Part shown: one piece after another, positions 10,731 through 22,317 of the stretch
Position numbering within the stretch: position 1 is the stretch's first letter
Layout: each line of letters opens with the position of its first letter
Assembly: GCA_000827495.1 (NCBI GenBank)
Contig: KN817671.1
Location: forward strand, 19,409-65,343
From: Hypholoma sublateritium FD-334 SS-4
Lineage: Eukaryota; Basidiomycota; Agaricomycetes; Agaricales; Strophariaceae
Length of the DNA: 45,935 nt
Direction of reading: 5' to 3'
The notes under the pieces: model-generated
Databases searched by the model: none
What the model saw: the letters and a program-made list of their open reading frames with translations, nothing else
What the model was told of the DNA's origin: nothing
Translations under genes and position numbers: made by a program

Positions 10731-13700
10731 CACCAGTAGCAGGTGGTCTCATCTATTAAGTAGAGGTAGTTGCCTAAGTATGTTCATGCATCCACAAGGG
10801 TAGTTGCCTGCCACCTGGGGCAACTGCCCAACAGCCCATTTCTGAGGCTTTATCAGTGTAAATACCTGCTTGACCACTGGAAACAGCCCAATGCCAGGCC
10901 TGGCATGAGCTGGCATGTGGCTGAGTTTGAAAAAAANAGCAAAAAGGTGGCAAGGCCGGCTTGAGAGCATGAAAAATTCCCACAGTCAGTTAAAAATGCG
11001 AAAATTGCCCAAAAAATAAAATCTAATAGAAACATAGTCACTTGCCCATTTCGTCTGCTTAAAATAGATTTAGCTGTTGCTAAATTAAGATATAGATGGC
11101 TTGAAGGCTTGAAAAATTTCCACGGTCCCTCAAAATTGTGAAATTTCTAAAAAAAATCTAAATTTTAGAAAATACACTTAGCTGCTGATTTCTCTTGGCT
11201 AAAGATAGAAATATCTAGTACTATTTTGGGATATAGTCTAAAAATAGAAAAAAATGAAAATGTAGGCCCTGTCTCACACTTTCCAAATCTGCCAAAATTA
11301 TATTTATAGCATTTTTCCTCATTGAGAAAAATGCAAAACATCCGCGGAAAGCCGGCGGTGAGTTTATAAATAGAAACACAAATTNCAAAGAAATTCAGGA
11401 AAAATCACCTAAAAATGCGAAATATTCATAGCTTTCTAAATATACCCTCATGTCCTTATTTGGTGCTTTCCTTATTGAGCAATTCTCACTGATGGTGGCA
11501 TTATACAACAGATTAAACTGTATCTCTGTCAATTCTCCATGGATCTCCTTCAAATCTTTCAGATAAGAATTTGGAAGCTCCCAGCTATGTACTTGAGGTA
11601 TATACATAGCAGATTAAACAAATTTAATATGTGAAAACTCCCATTTACACTGATGGTGGCATCATTCCCCTTCTCCTCCCAGCACAGATAAGAGTCTACT
11701 TCTGTCAATTCTTGATGAATAACCTTCAAATCTTTTAGATAAGGCCATGATAGTACCTATCTATATAGTTGTTATGTTTGTATAGCAGATCAAGAATGTC
11801 TTGCAGATGAAACCCCCAAAGTAGACTACCATCTCCTCCTTCTACTGAATGATTAGCTTGTTTCATAGTCAATTCTGCTTGGATAAACATGTTATAATAT
11901 GCGTTAGAAAGATCTTTACAAGGTCTAAATAGCTGTACTGTGATCAATGGAATAGCTGCATTATTGATAGAGATGAGCACTAGGCAGGTAGATCAGAATG
12001 CCAGATGTATCTCAATTTACTGGGCTGTTAGCTATAATGTTGGGCCTCATTCAATGACTTAAATAGATGACTATGGCTATATCCTAGCCCTTCCAAATTA
12101 TAAAATTGAAATATATGGTCAGATAGTTTCTCCATAAAGTTTCTATGGATGTACACTTAAAATACGGTATTTTGGACGTTGTGCAACGATGAATGAGCAG
12201 GAAAAGACGTCGTTAATAGCGTTACAACCGCATTAACAATCTGCACATCCTCCAAAAAACAGCTAAGGAATCCGAGCAGAATGGACAGATAGATAGGCTA
12301 ATGCAATGAAATGGGTAGGGAGCCATCACTTGATAGTCACTCATACCAATTCACTCAACCTCAAGCTACATCCCAGCATACATATTGCTACTGAGCTCTA
12401 CCAGAGGGACCAGGAGGCTTGAGTGATAATAAGACACCATTTTACATCCTCAGGGATGACTTTCAGAATTTTGGGAACAGGAGACAAAGAGCAGGATTGC
12501 TCAGAGGTGGGTGAATTGGTATGAGTGACCATCAAGTGATGATTTCTTACCCATTTCATTGCATTTGCCTATCTATCTTCATCAATTCTGCTCGGATTCC
12601 TTAGCTGTTTTTTTGAGAATGTGCGGATTGTTAATGCGGTTGTAACGCTATTAACGACGTCTTTTCCTGCTCATTCATCGTTGCACAACGTCCAAAATAC
12701 CGTATTTTAAGTGTACATCCATAGAAACTTTATGGAGAAACTATCTGACCATATATTTCAATTTTATAATTTGGAAGGGCTAGGATATAGCCATAGTCAT
12801 CTATTTAAGTCATTGAATGAGGCCCAACATTATAGCTAACAGCCCAGTAAATTGAGATACATCTGGCATTCTGATCTACCTGCCTAGTGCTCATCTCTAT
12901 CAATAATGCAGCTATTCCATTGATCACAGTACAGCTATTTAGACCTTGTAAAGATCTTTCTAACGCATATTATAACATGTTTATCCAAGCAGAATTGACT
13001 ATGAAACAAGCTAATCATTCAGTAGAAGGAGGAGATGGTAGTCTACTTTGGGGGTTTCATCTGCAAGACATTCTTGATCTGCTATACAAACATAACAACT
13101 ATATAGATAGGTACTATCATGGCCTTATCTAAAAGATTTGAAGGTTATTCATCAAGAATTGACAGAAGTAGACTCTTATCTGTGCTGGGAGGAGAAGGGG
13201 AATGATGCCACCATCAGTGTAAATGGGAGTTTTCACATATTAAATTTGTTTAATCTGCTATGTATATACCTCAAGTACATAGCTGGGAGCTTCCAAATTC
13301 TTATCTGAAAGATTTGAAGGAGATCCATGGAGAATTGACAGAGATACAGTTTAATCTGTTGTATAATGCCACCATCAGTGAGAATTGCTCAATAAGGAAA
13401 GCACCAAATAAGGACATGAGGGTATATTTAGAAAGCTATGAATATTTCGCATTTTTAGGTGATTTTTCCTGAATTTCTTTGNAATTTGTGTTTCTATTTA
13501 TAAACTCACCGCCGGCTTTCCGCGGATGTTTTGCATTTTTCTCAATGAGGAAAAATGCTATAAATATAATTTTGGCAGATTTGGAAAGTGTGAGACAGGG
13601 CCTACATTTTCATTTTTTTCTATTTTTAGACTATATCCCAAAATAGTACTAGATATTTCTATCTTTAGCCAAGAGAAATCAGCAGCTAAGTGTATTTTCT

Positions 13701-14136
13701 AAAATTTAGATTTTTTTTAGAAATTTCACAATTTTGAGGGACCGTGGAAATTTTTCAAGCCTTCAAGCCATCTATATCTTAATTTAGCAACAGCTAAATC
13801 TATTTTAAGCAGACGAAATGGGCAAGTGACTATGTTTCTATTAGATTTTATTTTTTGGGCAATTTTCGCATTTTTAACTGACTGTGGGAATTTTTCATGC
13901 TCTCAAGCCGGCCTTGCCACCTTTTTGCTNTTTTTTTCAAACTCAGCCACATGCCAGCTCATGCCAGGCCTGGCATTGGGCTGTTTCCAGTGGTCAAGCA
14001 GGTATTTACACTGATAAAGCCTCAGAAATGGGCTGTTGGGCAGTTGCCCCAGGTGGCAGGCAACTACCCTTGTGGATGCATGAACATACTTAGGCAACTA
14101 CCTTTACTTGATAGATGAGACTAGCTGCTACTGGTG
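10731..14136. mobile_element. Giant fold-back element, near-perfect palindrome with 1.6-kb arms
   Basis: Positions 10731-12361 and 12506-14136 are inverted copies: every pair of matching features sums to 24867 (for example 11395 with 13472, and 11735 with 13132). The arms meet around a spacer of about 145 bp (12362-12505). The ends read CACCAGTAGCAG and CTGCTACTGGTG. No transposase frame is visible; the small frames inside are mirrored and unrelated to known proteins. The ends match those of the hAT-like elements at 20615 and 28837, so it belongs to that non-autonomous family. I see no flanking target duplication (left flank ATCATATT, right flank GTGTGCCT). Undetermined bases sit at exactly mirrored places (10937 with 13930, 11385 with 13482), so part of the symmetry could be an assembly effect. 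Confidence 0.85.
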
Positions 14137-14264
14137 GTGTGCCTGGTCATCACGCTGTGATGGCACAGGTCCCAACTGTCTTTTCGAGTGTCGGAAACTA
14201 TACTTAGTCTGGCAACTTCCTATACTTCATGTATAAATACAGCTGCTACTGATGGCCACCTGAA
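14137..14264. repeat. Remnant end of another fold-back/hAT-like element
   Basis: The end at about 14212-14264 (GGCAACTTCC then CAGCTGCTACTG) repeats the terminal pattern of the large fold-back element, in the orientation of a right end. It suggests an older copy next to or around the palindrome. Confidence 0.45.
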
Positions 14265-15590
14265 GGCAGTGTTCCTGGAGCATATAGCATAACCCAGTAC
14301 TCTGTATTCCTGGTAATTTGCATTGCAGAGGTGCTGTGCTGGGAAGAAAGAGTGCCACCCCGCTATGTACCACCAGTAGCTGCTGTCTGCATGTATGAAG
14401 CTAGGTAGTTACTTGGGTAAAGAAATATATCCACAGCAGAAACTGCCCTCTGGACAACTCATGCATGCCCTGCCTGCCAAAAAGCTATGTTTTGAGTGCT
14501 ACAACATGCATTTCACAGTGCTGTGCTTATTTGTTTACACATTGATGCATATCAAAAGCCAATGTGTGATCTGTTGCTTGCTTCTATTTACATTATACAG
14601 GCTCACTCATATCATATTCTTGCCTCAAATCCAAACAAATTTAAATAATAGCCTTCAGCCCAGACCTAACATGGGAATAACACTCAGGCTAGGCTGGACT
14701 TTGCCAAATTTGGCCCCAAGTTCATCTTTTGGGTTGCAGCACATGAGATTAGAAAGACATCTAATCTGCTTGATATCTAGGATAGTTTATGAATTTTAGG
14801 AAATTTTAGAAATTATTTCATAATTTTCTGATGGAGTCAATTTTGCAAATAGGCAGCTGTTCAAAAGTTCATTTTGTGATTTGCCAAATAAGAAAGTCAC
14901 CTACAGTAATGATTTTGGTATTTTGGGTGAGCAAGCAAGAGATACGGCTAAGGCACACATGAGCATATTTAAATACTGGGCTGATTGATGTGCTGGCATC
15001 ATGTACCAAGGCGCTTGGGCAACATCTTGTTGTCCCACTCTAAAAAATGCTGTATTGTCGTCTTTTTGGCTGGATAGTGTGATTGTCAGGGGTCAATGGT
15101 GGGCTTCAAAGGATGAGCGTGTATGGAGGACAGGCGCGGCAATTGCAAGGTTGCAGAGATGTGGCAAGTGTCTTCTAAAAATAGAGCGGGTGCTTGATTG
15201 TGGCGTGTGTAAGCCAGCATGTCTGAGAGCATGTCTGTGGTGTGTTGGGCCTTCCATGCACAAGGAATATTAATTTCTTACACCAATGAATAGACCAATC
15301 AGCCTTCTGACATGTGATGCCCTATTGGAGGTATTTTAGTATATGTTCTCCTGAAGATTGAAAAAAAAAACTTACATAGTAAAATTTGATTTTGTATATA
15401 ATGCATTTATAGAGAGTGGTGGTGGCCATATACCTGTTATATAATGTCCTGCCTCATCATGTGACAGGTCAAGGTCCTCTCACCTATTCTTGTCTGTGTG
15501 GGCCTAGCCAGGCAGGCAAGTGCCACTTAGCACTGAGGAATTCACAACCATCCTTGGAGGTGGTATATCCCACCTTCAAATCCACAATCA
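14265..15590. repeat. AT-rich repeat debris including a diverged copy of the 7-bp-duplication TIR family
   Basis: Positions about 14510-14730 align by eye with the interior of the TIR elements at 18246 and 34040 (shared blocks CAATGTGTGATCTG, CAAATCCAAACAAATTTAAA against the corresponding copies, and CCAAATTTGGCC). Clear ends are not visible. The rest, about 14800-15590, shows no gene or recognisable element. Confidence 0.5.
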
Positions 15591-15595
15591 AAAAT

Positions 15596-15670
15596 GATTT
15601 AATAGCTCAGTGGTTAGAGTGGCCCCCTAGATTGGGCAGGTTCTTGGTTCAAACCCAGATCTGGTTATAT
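15596..15670 (+). repeat. tRNA-like sequence, probable SINE head
   Basis: An A-box-like TAGCTCAGTGGTTAGAG (15603-15619) is followed at the right distance by a B-box-like GGTTCAAACCC (15646-15656). The D and T arms can fold, but the acceptor stem pairs poorly (GATTTAA against TCTGGTT), so a functional tRNA is unlikely. It fits an RNA polymerase III promoter of a tRNA-derived SINE or an old tRNA pseudogene. The 3' body and tail are not defined. Confidence 0.5.
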
Positions 15671-16039
15671 ATTTTCCAAGGTCACCTGATTGGTGATTCT
15701 AACAATACCCAACATTACCACATTGCAATATAGTATTGTTAATTACAGACAGTATGATGAGATTGGCAATGGTGGTTAAAAAATAAGGATGGTACAATTA
15801 TTGGACTACCCTAAATCCTTTAAATATTGATCAGGAAGTTCTTTCTTGATTTGGATATAATTTGGCTATTTGTATATAGCTACACATGCTGTATAGAATA
15901 TATATCTAGACAACTATTGAGATCTATTCTCTGCCATTCATACACCTATTTTCAACTAAAAACTAAATACAATGGAGCACACATGTATCTGTGCAAGCTC
16001 AATTGGAGGGTCAGAGGCTAGCACCAAAGTCTGAATCAA
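15671..16039. other. AT-rich stretch, nothing recognised
   Basis: Apart from a possible 3' body of the SINE candidate, I see no coding or structured feature here. Confidence 0.3.
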
Positions 16040-16580
16040 ATGATCAAAGTTGATTCTTGGTGCTATACCACCACCATTGCTGAGTTCAACTTTGCATTGG
16101 CTAGTGCCAATTCAAAGGCAAAGGCAACTCTCAAAATTTGCCATGCAAACACCTTTACACAGTATGTCCTTTTCACAACTATGAAGGAAAAGTTTAACCT
16201 TTCATTTAGAAATAAAGTTACCAGCAGCAAAAAGGTTTCCAAAGGAAATGGGGCCACAGCTGGCAAATATAAGTACATCCAGTGTATATTCTTATTTTAC
16301 ATGTTTAATATCTTGTTATAGAGCCAAAAAAAGACACAGAGATCAATCGATCAGGTATGATCAGCCACCCCCAGCTATATCCCCACCTCACAAAACTAAT
16401 GTTGCTTTGGGAATGCCTCTGGAACTGCTTAACAATCCAATGCTCTATAAAATAAACAATTCTTACTTTTTCAGATCCCTTTCCCAGCTGGTCAAAGCTC
16501 ACCCATTATTGCCACCCCACTGCATACACCTCCCACCACTGAAGTTGAGTGATACCTATCATTTATATGATATAACATAG
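16040..16580 (+). pseudogene. Unrecognised gene fragment with one plausible intron
   Basis: A frame from 16040 (MIKVDSWCYTTTIAEFNF) runs to about 16272 and joins through a GT-AG intron ending near 16321 to AKKRHRDQSIRYDQPPP, continuing to about 16580. The product would be lysine-rich in its middle (KKVSKGNGATAGK) and proline-rich after the intron. No family is recognised and no flanking exons are clear. It may be a relic of a transposon gene or a chance frame. Confidence 0.3.
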
Positions 16581-16624
16581 ATATTTCCCAGCACAACTAT
16601 TTGTATAGGCTCAGTTGTGTTTAT

Positions 16625-17113
16625 GATGTGATATAGATAGGCAAGTGCCTTCCAGGCAGTACCGTATTCTTGTACTGTTTGTTTGCACTTTGCATTGAAG
16701 TGCTTGTAAAAGATGACCATTGTTGTGTTGGATTGATTGCTAACTTTGGTGGCATTGAGCTTGAATTGCCAAAGACCTTGAATGATTCATTGCTAATATT
16801 GGATGATAGCAAGTACATCACATGCCTGAGGTTCATGCAAACAGCACTTCAGTTCACATATTTCACATAGTTCAGGAAAACACTGGATCTGTGGAGGCAG
16901 GGACAAGGGAAGAAAAAGTAGGACATCTTCTGCAAGGTTCTTGGGAAATGCAGTGAATGTAGTGGTATCAGCTCTATTTGATAATGGGGTTTGCATGATA
17001 AAGGATGCAACATGGGGCATGTAAGCATATTGAACTTTGCGCCAATTGTGAATGCGCCAGAGTAACATATTTTGCTTTTCTTGTATATCAGCTTGTTGTT
17101 TACTCGACTGCAA
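16625..17113 (-). pseudogene. KDZ transposase fragment (C-terminal part)
   Basis: Minus-strand frames, shifted once near 16868, carry the C-terminal signature seen in mushroom KDZ (Kyakuja-Dileera-Zisupton) transposases. These are NMLLWRIHNWRKVQYAYMPH, then AEDVLLFLPLSLPPQIQ, then ELKCCLHEPQACDVLAII, then KQTVQEYGTAWKALAYL. The block order matches the family's region after the catalytic core (helix around VQ-x-x-YMP, LPSSLP-like turn, L-R-x-A-Q-x-x-DAL helix). There is a stop after QCFPEL and further stops later. The catalytic DDE part is absent, so this is a dead relic. Confidence 0.6.
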
Positions 17114-17242
17114 TAACTAATCCAGTTATCATGAAACTTGCCATATTAATTTGGTGGTGGGGCTCCTTTCCCAGCGCAATATTTGATGCTTCTTCTTTCA
17201 CTAGTTCAAGACAAACATCTTGAAAATGAAAGAAATGAAAGT

Positions 17243-17452
17243 ATTGAAAGATATCCTAAGTATGAAAGAATTATTTACTAAGTGAATTTTGAAAGAAATG
17301 AAATCCCCTGGAATATTGAAAGGCACCCAAAGTATGAAAGGATTATTTACTGGGTGCCTTTTGAAAGAAATAAAAGCTTCCAGAGCATTGAAAGGCATTC
17401 TAAATATGAAAGAAATGAAAATATGCAGCAAAATCAAAGGCCTCCATATAAT
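17243..17452 (+). repeat. 72-bp tandem repeat, about three units
   Basis: Units begin at 17243, 17315 and 17387, each starting ATTGAAAG; the third is shortened to 66 bp and a partial fourth starts at 17453. The plus frame encodes repeated IERHPKYERIIYWVPFERN-type blocks over the last units, although the first has a stop. In the middle unit AAAGGCACCCA and TGGGTGCCTTT form an 11-bp hairpin stem. Confidence 0.7.
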
Positions 17453-17514
17453 ATTGAAAGGTGCTTTCATATCATAGCTATCCATTTTATGAATAAAAGC
17501 CTTTCATAAAAAGC

Positions 17515-18238
17515 ATGGCCATTATCACAACAGGATCCCTCAATAGGTCCATATATTATCCTAGTAGTAGCTCCTATTGGGCCAACAAGAAATATCTGAA
17601 AGTTTCAATCCTATCAACGGTAATCAATGGGAGTTTCAGGTGTATGTGCAGTAATCTGAAGATGGTCTTTGTGCCTGAACCACATTCACACTATTTTGGA
17701 TTGGCTTCAATGTTTGCAAGCAGAACCAGAAAATCAATCTGGCGCAAAAAAGTAAGCCAACTGCCAGGAGCATGCTAGAGAAACTCCCTGAAAGTAAGAA
17801 GCAAATATAGCAAATAGAGAAAGGAATCTATGACTATGTACTAATTAATACACCCAACATTCCAATATCAATAAAATTGAATGAATATGTAGTGTATATT
17901 GTGCTGATGACTTCAGAGCCAATCCTTCTTGCAGTACTCATCTTGCAATGCCTGTGTGAGATTCTTGTATCTGTTCCTTTCCTCTTTTGGTTCCATTGCA
18001 GTGCATAGAACATTGGTACCAAGTTCCAGTACTTCCTCCTGTAGAGTTTGTGATCCATTTTCAGTTCTATTTATCACAGCCAGCATCATTATTGAAACTG
18101 AATCAGGATGTCAATGATAAAGACGTTGGATCAATCTCCCACAATGTTCTCTGTTGATAACTATGAGGAGGCCATTGTCATGAGTCATGTTTGGATGCTT
18201 TGGAATTATCCATTCAGGTTGTAATTTGTTTGTTTTTC
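17515..18238. other. AT-rich stretch with short frames only
   Basis: No gene recognised. Positions about 17755-17825 resemble 33193-33280 by eye (AGCCAACTG, GCATGCTAGA against GCATACTAGA, GTAAGAAG against GTGAGAAG), suggesting a further unnamed dispersed repeat or shared gene relic. Confidence 0.3.
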
Positions 18239-18245
18239 CATGCTT

Positions 18246-19099
18246 CAGCCAGTGCTGTCACTTTTACGCTTCAGGCAATGGTTACCATTCAAAGGTCATG
18301 CATCCACGATATCAGTGCACATTTACCCCAAAGAAGGAAATTCTGGTCACAGCCTGTAACACTGCTGTGCATGGGCTCTGGCAATGCCATGCTTGTTTGT
18401 TTGGCTTCTGATGGAATCAAAATACAATGTGTGATCTGCCTCATGCTTTAAACAACATTCCCACACTTCACTCATGTCATTTTATGGCTTCCATGTCATT
18501 TTATGGCTTCCATGTCATTTTATGGCTTCAAATGCAAACAAATGTAAATAACAAGTCTCAGCCCAGGCCTAGGCGTGGTAAATACACCCAATCCAAAAAA
18601 GGCAATTCAGCAGAGGCCAATCCAAATTTGGCCAAGTCTCTTTGCCTATGGAAAATGCTAAGTTATTAAATTTAATTAATTGATAGCTAGTGTTCCTGTA
18701 TTATTAGCATTGTTTATGCACAAATACTATATGTTTGTGCTATATTTAGGTAGCTGGGAATTAATTCTATTTATTGGTAATTTTTTCGGAATTTTTAGGG
18801 TAACTAAATTTAACAAAAGCACCTGGATTTTTCAGTATTTCACATTTTTCTCAATAAGGAAGGACCCTAGAGGCATATTTTTGGTAGAGGCATGTTCAGA
18901 AAAGATGGGCCAACAGCTTCTGTTTTTGGCAATATTTTCCCATGCTGCATATGTGGAAACATATTCCCAGCCTGCAGGCTCTAGCACAGCTTGTCACACC
19001 TGTTACACCAAAATAGGCAATGCTGATTGACAGTGTGGATGCATGAACCTTTAATGCTAATAACCATTGTTTGATGCATAATTCTGACAGTAATGGGTG
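18246..19099. mobile_element. Non-autonomous TIR element, copy A (7-bp target duplication)
   Basis: The element begins CAGCCAGTGCTGTCA and ends TGACAGTAATGGGTG, imperfect inverted ends that continue inward (CAGGCAATGGTTACCATT against AACCATTG and AATGCTAATAACC). It is flanked by CATGCTT at 18239-18245 and 19100-19106. No transposase frame is present. A second copy at 34040-34848 is about 850 bp, closely similar and flanked by its own 7-bp duplication. Inside, the 19-bp unit CATGTCATTTTATGGCTTC is repeated three times (18473-18529), against a single unit in copy B. Confidence 0.8.
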
Positions 19100-19198
19100 C
19101 ATGCTTGATATGGCATAACTTAAGGTGTTCATCAAGAATCATTACAGATACTGCGATTTCTTTCTTAGTGCATCCACCTCCATTCTAACGCGAGCAAT

Positions 19199-19512
19199 TC
19201 CTGCACAGTGGTGTGGATATCCAAGCAGCATGTGAATGCAGCATGATTGACAGGGTGCGAATGACCCTGGAGTTCAGGAGAGAAAAGAGTAAATTATATT
19301 TAGCATACAGTAGAAAATAGAATATATACTGTAGCTACACACCTGGAGTTCATGAGAGAAAAGAGTGAACACCAGCAAGTGATGGATGCTCCGATATCCT
19401 ACATGTCACATGATAAGGAAAGCGTCCGTGAAATAAAGGTAGTGAGATGCATACTGACACACTCCTACAAGTAAATAAAGTCCGTGTAAGTTAAGAATTA
19501 AAATTAACTTCA
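19199..19512 (-). repeat. Copia 3' LTR (minus-strand element)
   Basis: Matches 27085-27322 over most of its length, with a duplicated segment of about 75 bp in the middle. Its outer end has TC in place of the TG seen in the right copy. Confidence 0.8.
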
Positions 19513-19569
19513 ATACTCCCACTTGTTGAGCTATTTTCAAGGAGCTCCCACACCTAAAGCAGACCGAAA

Positions 19570-19977
19570 TCACTCAAATTGCTCTCGAGGCAATTGTTTG
19601 GTGAAAATGTCGGCCAGCATATCTTTGGTGGAGTAATATTCCAGTTTGATCTCCGAGTTTTGAATCTGTTCCTGAATAAAATGGTGGCGGATATCAATAT
19701 GCTTTGCACATGAGTGGCCAACCAGGTTGTGAGACAGTGCGATTGTGCCTTGATTATCTGCGTGAATGACAGTTGCCGTCGTCTGTGTGAATCCCATGTC
19801 TTCTAAAAGAATGTGCAACCAAATCACTTCTTTTGTAGCATTGGCAGATGCCATATACTCAGATTTGACAGTTGAAACAGCCACGGTGGGTTGCTTCTTT
19901 AATGACCAACTGATCAAGCTTCCGGCGACGTCAAATACAAAGCCTCCCACTGACTGTCGTGTGTTGACGTCCGCCAC
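19570..19977 (-). pseudogene. Copia RNase H domain
   Basis: The segment starts at MADVNTRQSVGGFVFDV and shows the copia RNase H pattern: ISWSLKKQPTVAVSTVKSEY, ATKEVIWLHILLEDMGF, IHADNQGTIALSHN, HIDIRHHFIQEQI and DMLADIFTKQLPREQF. RNase H removes the RNA strand during reverse transcription. The upstream link to RT (19978-20383) is degraded, with frame changes. Confidence 0.8.
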
Positions 19978-20383
19978 CCAGTCTGAGTCTGTCCACCCAA
20001 CAAGGTTGATGGAACCATCACCTGCACACTGGCATGAATTCCGCAGTGCCCTTCAAGTAATGAAGACACTGCTTTGCAGATTCCAGGTGCGCAATCCCAC
20101 AATTGCCACCGAACTGCAAGACAAGACCGACTGTGAACTGCATTTCGGGTTGCGTCTGCGTGGTATAAAGCAGCAAACCAGTGAGCTCCAAATATTGAAT
20201 TCCATTTGCATATTCGAGGTACTAATCTAGCTCTTCAGCCGTCTTTGGGGATTGGGAGGCGGATAGGCCATGTTTCACGTTCAAGGGCATTAATACAGGA
20301 GTGCAGTCCTGCATACCAAAGTGGACGAGGATCTGATGGATATAGGCTGTTTGGTTGAGTAATATGGTACATGCTTTTCGATC

Positions 20384-20614
20384 TCAAGACACCTGAATCC
20401 CGAGGATGTACTTTAGCTTACCCAAATCCGTGATTTCAAATTTCTCAGCGAGATCTGCCTTGAATTTTTCAATCTGTAAGATATTTGGGCCTGTGATGGC
20501 CATATTGTCAATGTAAATGAGTACCAGCAACATGATCTTTCCATCCTCCAGAAGGATGTACAAGCAATTGTTGGCATTGCTCTTGGTGAATCCAAATTCG
20601 CGCATTGCGGCGTC
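20384..20614 (-). pseudogene. Copia reverse transcriptase, C-terminal part
   Basis: Begins AMREFGFTKSNANNCLYI immediately after the 8-bp duplication of the hAT-like insertion and continues through LLVLIYIDNMAITGPN to LGKLKYILGIQ. Copia RT normally has YVDD here; this copy reads YIDN, with the second Asp changed to Asn, so the polymerase would be dead. The N-terminal part resumes at 23399. Confidence 0.8.
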
Positions 20615-22317
20615 CAGCCTATGCTGTTAGTTTAAGCCTTCAAACAATGGAACTTGCCCAACTATGTTCAAATATCCACAGCAGCAATTGCCCAAGGGCA
20701 TGGGCAGTTGCCCTGCAGCTATTTCCGGGCCAGAAAAAATGTATGTGCTTGCCTAGCATTGCATCATCTTGGGAAACTGCTGCATGACACATTTTGGCAA
20801 GCAGCTGAGTTTGAAAAAAAAAAAAAGGAAAAAGGTGGCAAGGCCGGCTTGCAGGCCTGAAAAATTCCCACAATTCCTCAAAAATGCGAAATTGCCCAAA
20901 ACATGACAATCAAGGAAAAACACATTCAGCTGCTAATTTCTCATGCTTAAAAATAGATTTTCACATTACCAGAAAAGGAAATATTCCAAAAATAGAAAAA
21001 CCAAAAATGTAGCCCTCTTTTGGGACTTTCTAAATCTGCCAAAAGTATATTAATAGTTTACTTCCTCATTGAGAAAAATACAAAACATCCACGGAAAACC
21101 AGCAATAAATTTATAAATAGAAACATAAATCATTCTAGGAAAATCTGAAAAAATCACCTAAAATCACAAAATATTTGCAGCTTTCTAAAAATACCAACAT
21201 GTCTATATTTGGTGTATTCCTTATTGAGCAATCACACTGATGGTGCTATTATTTTTTTTTCCTGCAGGACAGATAAAAGTGTATCTCTGTCAATTCTTGG
21301 TGGATTTCCTTCATATTTGCCGGATAGTGTAATGGTAGTACCTAGCTATGTGTTTAAGGTGTTTATTTGCCAGATCAGTCAAGTTTAATAGGTGAAAACT
21401 CCAATCTGCACTAATAGTAGAATTATTCCACTTTCCCCCAGCACAGATAAGAGTCTGTCTCTGTCAATTCTTGGGGGATTTCCTTCAAATCTTTTAGATA
21501 GGGTAATGGTAGTACCTATTTATATGGTTGTTCTATTTGTATGGCAGATCAAGAATGTTTTGTGGGTGAAAACTCCGAAGTAGACCACCTTCTCCCCCTC
21601 CCTTTGAATGATTAGCTTGTTGCATGGTCAATTCCAATCAGACAGACATGCTAAGACATGTGTTGGAAAGGTCTTTATTGGCTCTAAACCTGTGCGCTGT
21701 GATTGATAGAAAAGCTGCAGTTATGATAAAGTTATTCAGTGAGCAAGTAGAACAGAATTACAGGTGAATCTCAATTGCATCTGCTGCCACCCTTGCTGCT
21801 GGGCCTAATTTAATGGTTGAAATAGGTGAGTATGTTTATTACCTAAAGCTTTGGTCTCACAGAATCTGAATATCTGCTCAAATGGCCTCTCCATAGTTTA
21901 TCTATGAATGTACGTTTAAAATACAGTATTTTGGATATTGTGCAACGATTAAAAAACACTGTAAAATCTGGTAGATACTGTTAAAACCGCATTTAAAATC
22001 TGCACAGCCTCAAATAAACAGCTAAGGAATCCAAGCAAAATTGACCGAGTTAGATGGGCAAATGCAATGAAATAGGTAGGAAGCCATCAGTTGATGGTCA
22101 CTAATACCAATTCACCCACCTTTCAGCAGTTCTGCTTCTTCTCTTCTGTTTCTGATATTCTGGGAGTCATCCTGGTGGATATAGAACATTTTTATATGGC
22201 ACTGGGCAATTACCATTATTGAAGTGGCACATGTAAGGACTTGTTGCTGAGATTTGCCCTAGGCCAACTGTCCAAAGCCTTGGGCAGTTGCTGGTGTGGA
22301 TATTTGAAGTTAGTTTA

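Noticed and set aside
11395..13472. Pairs of identical small frames on opposite strands
   Set aside because: They are mirrored by the palindrome and have no protein-family resemblance, so they are not separate genes.
10723..14144. 8-bp target duplication around the large palindrome
   Set aside because: The flanks ATCATATT and GTGTGCCT do not match, so I do not claim one.
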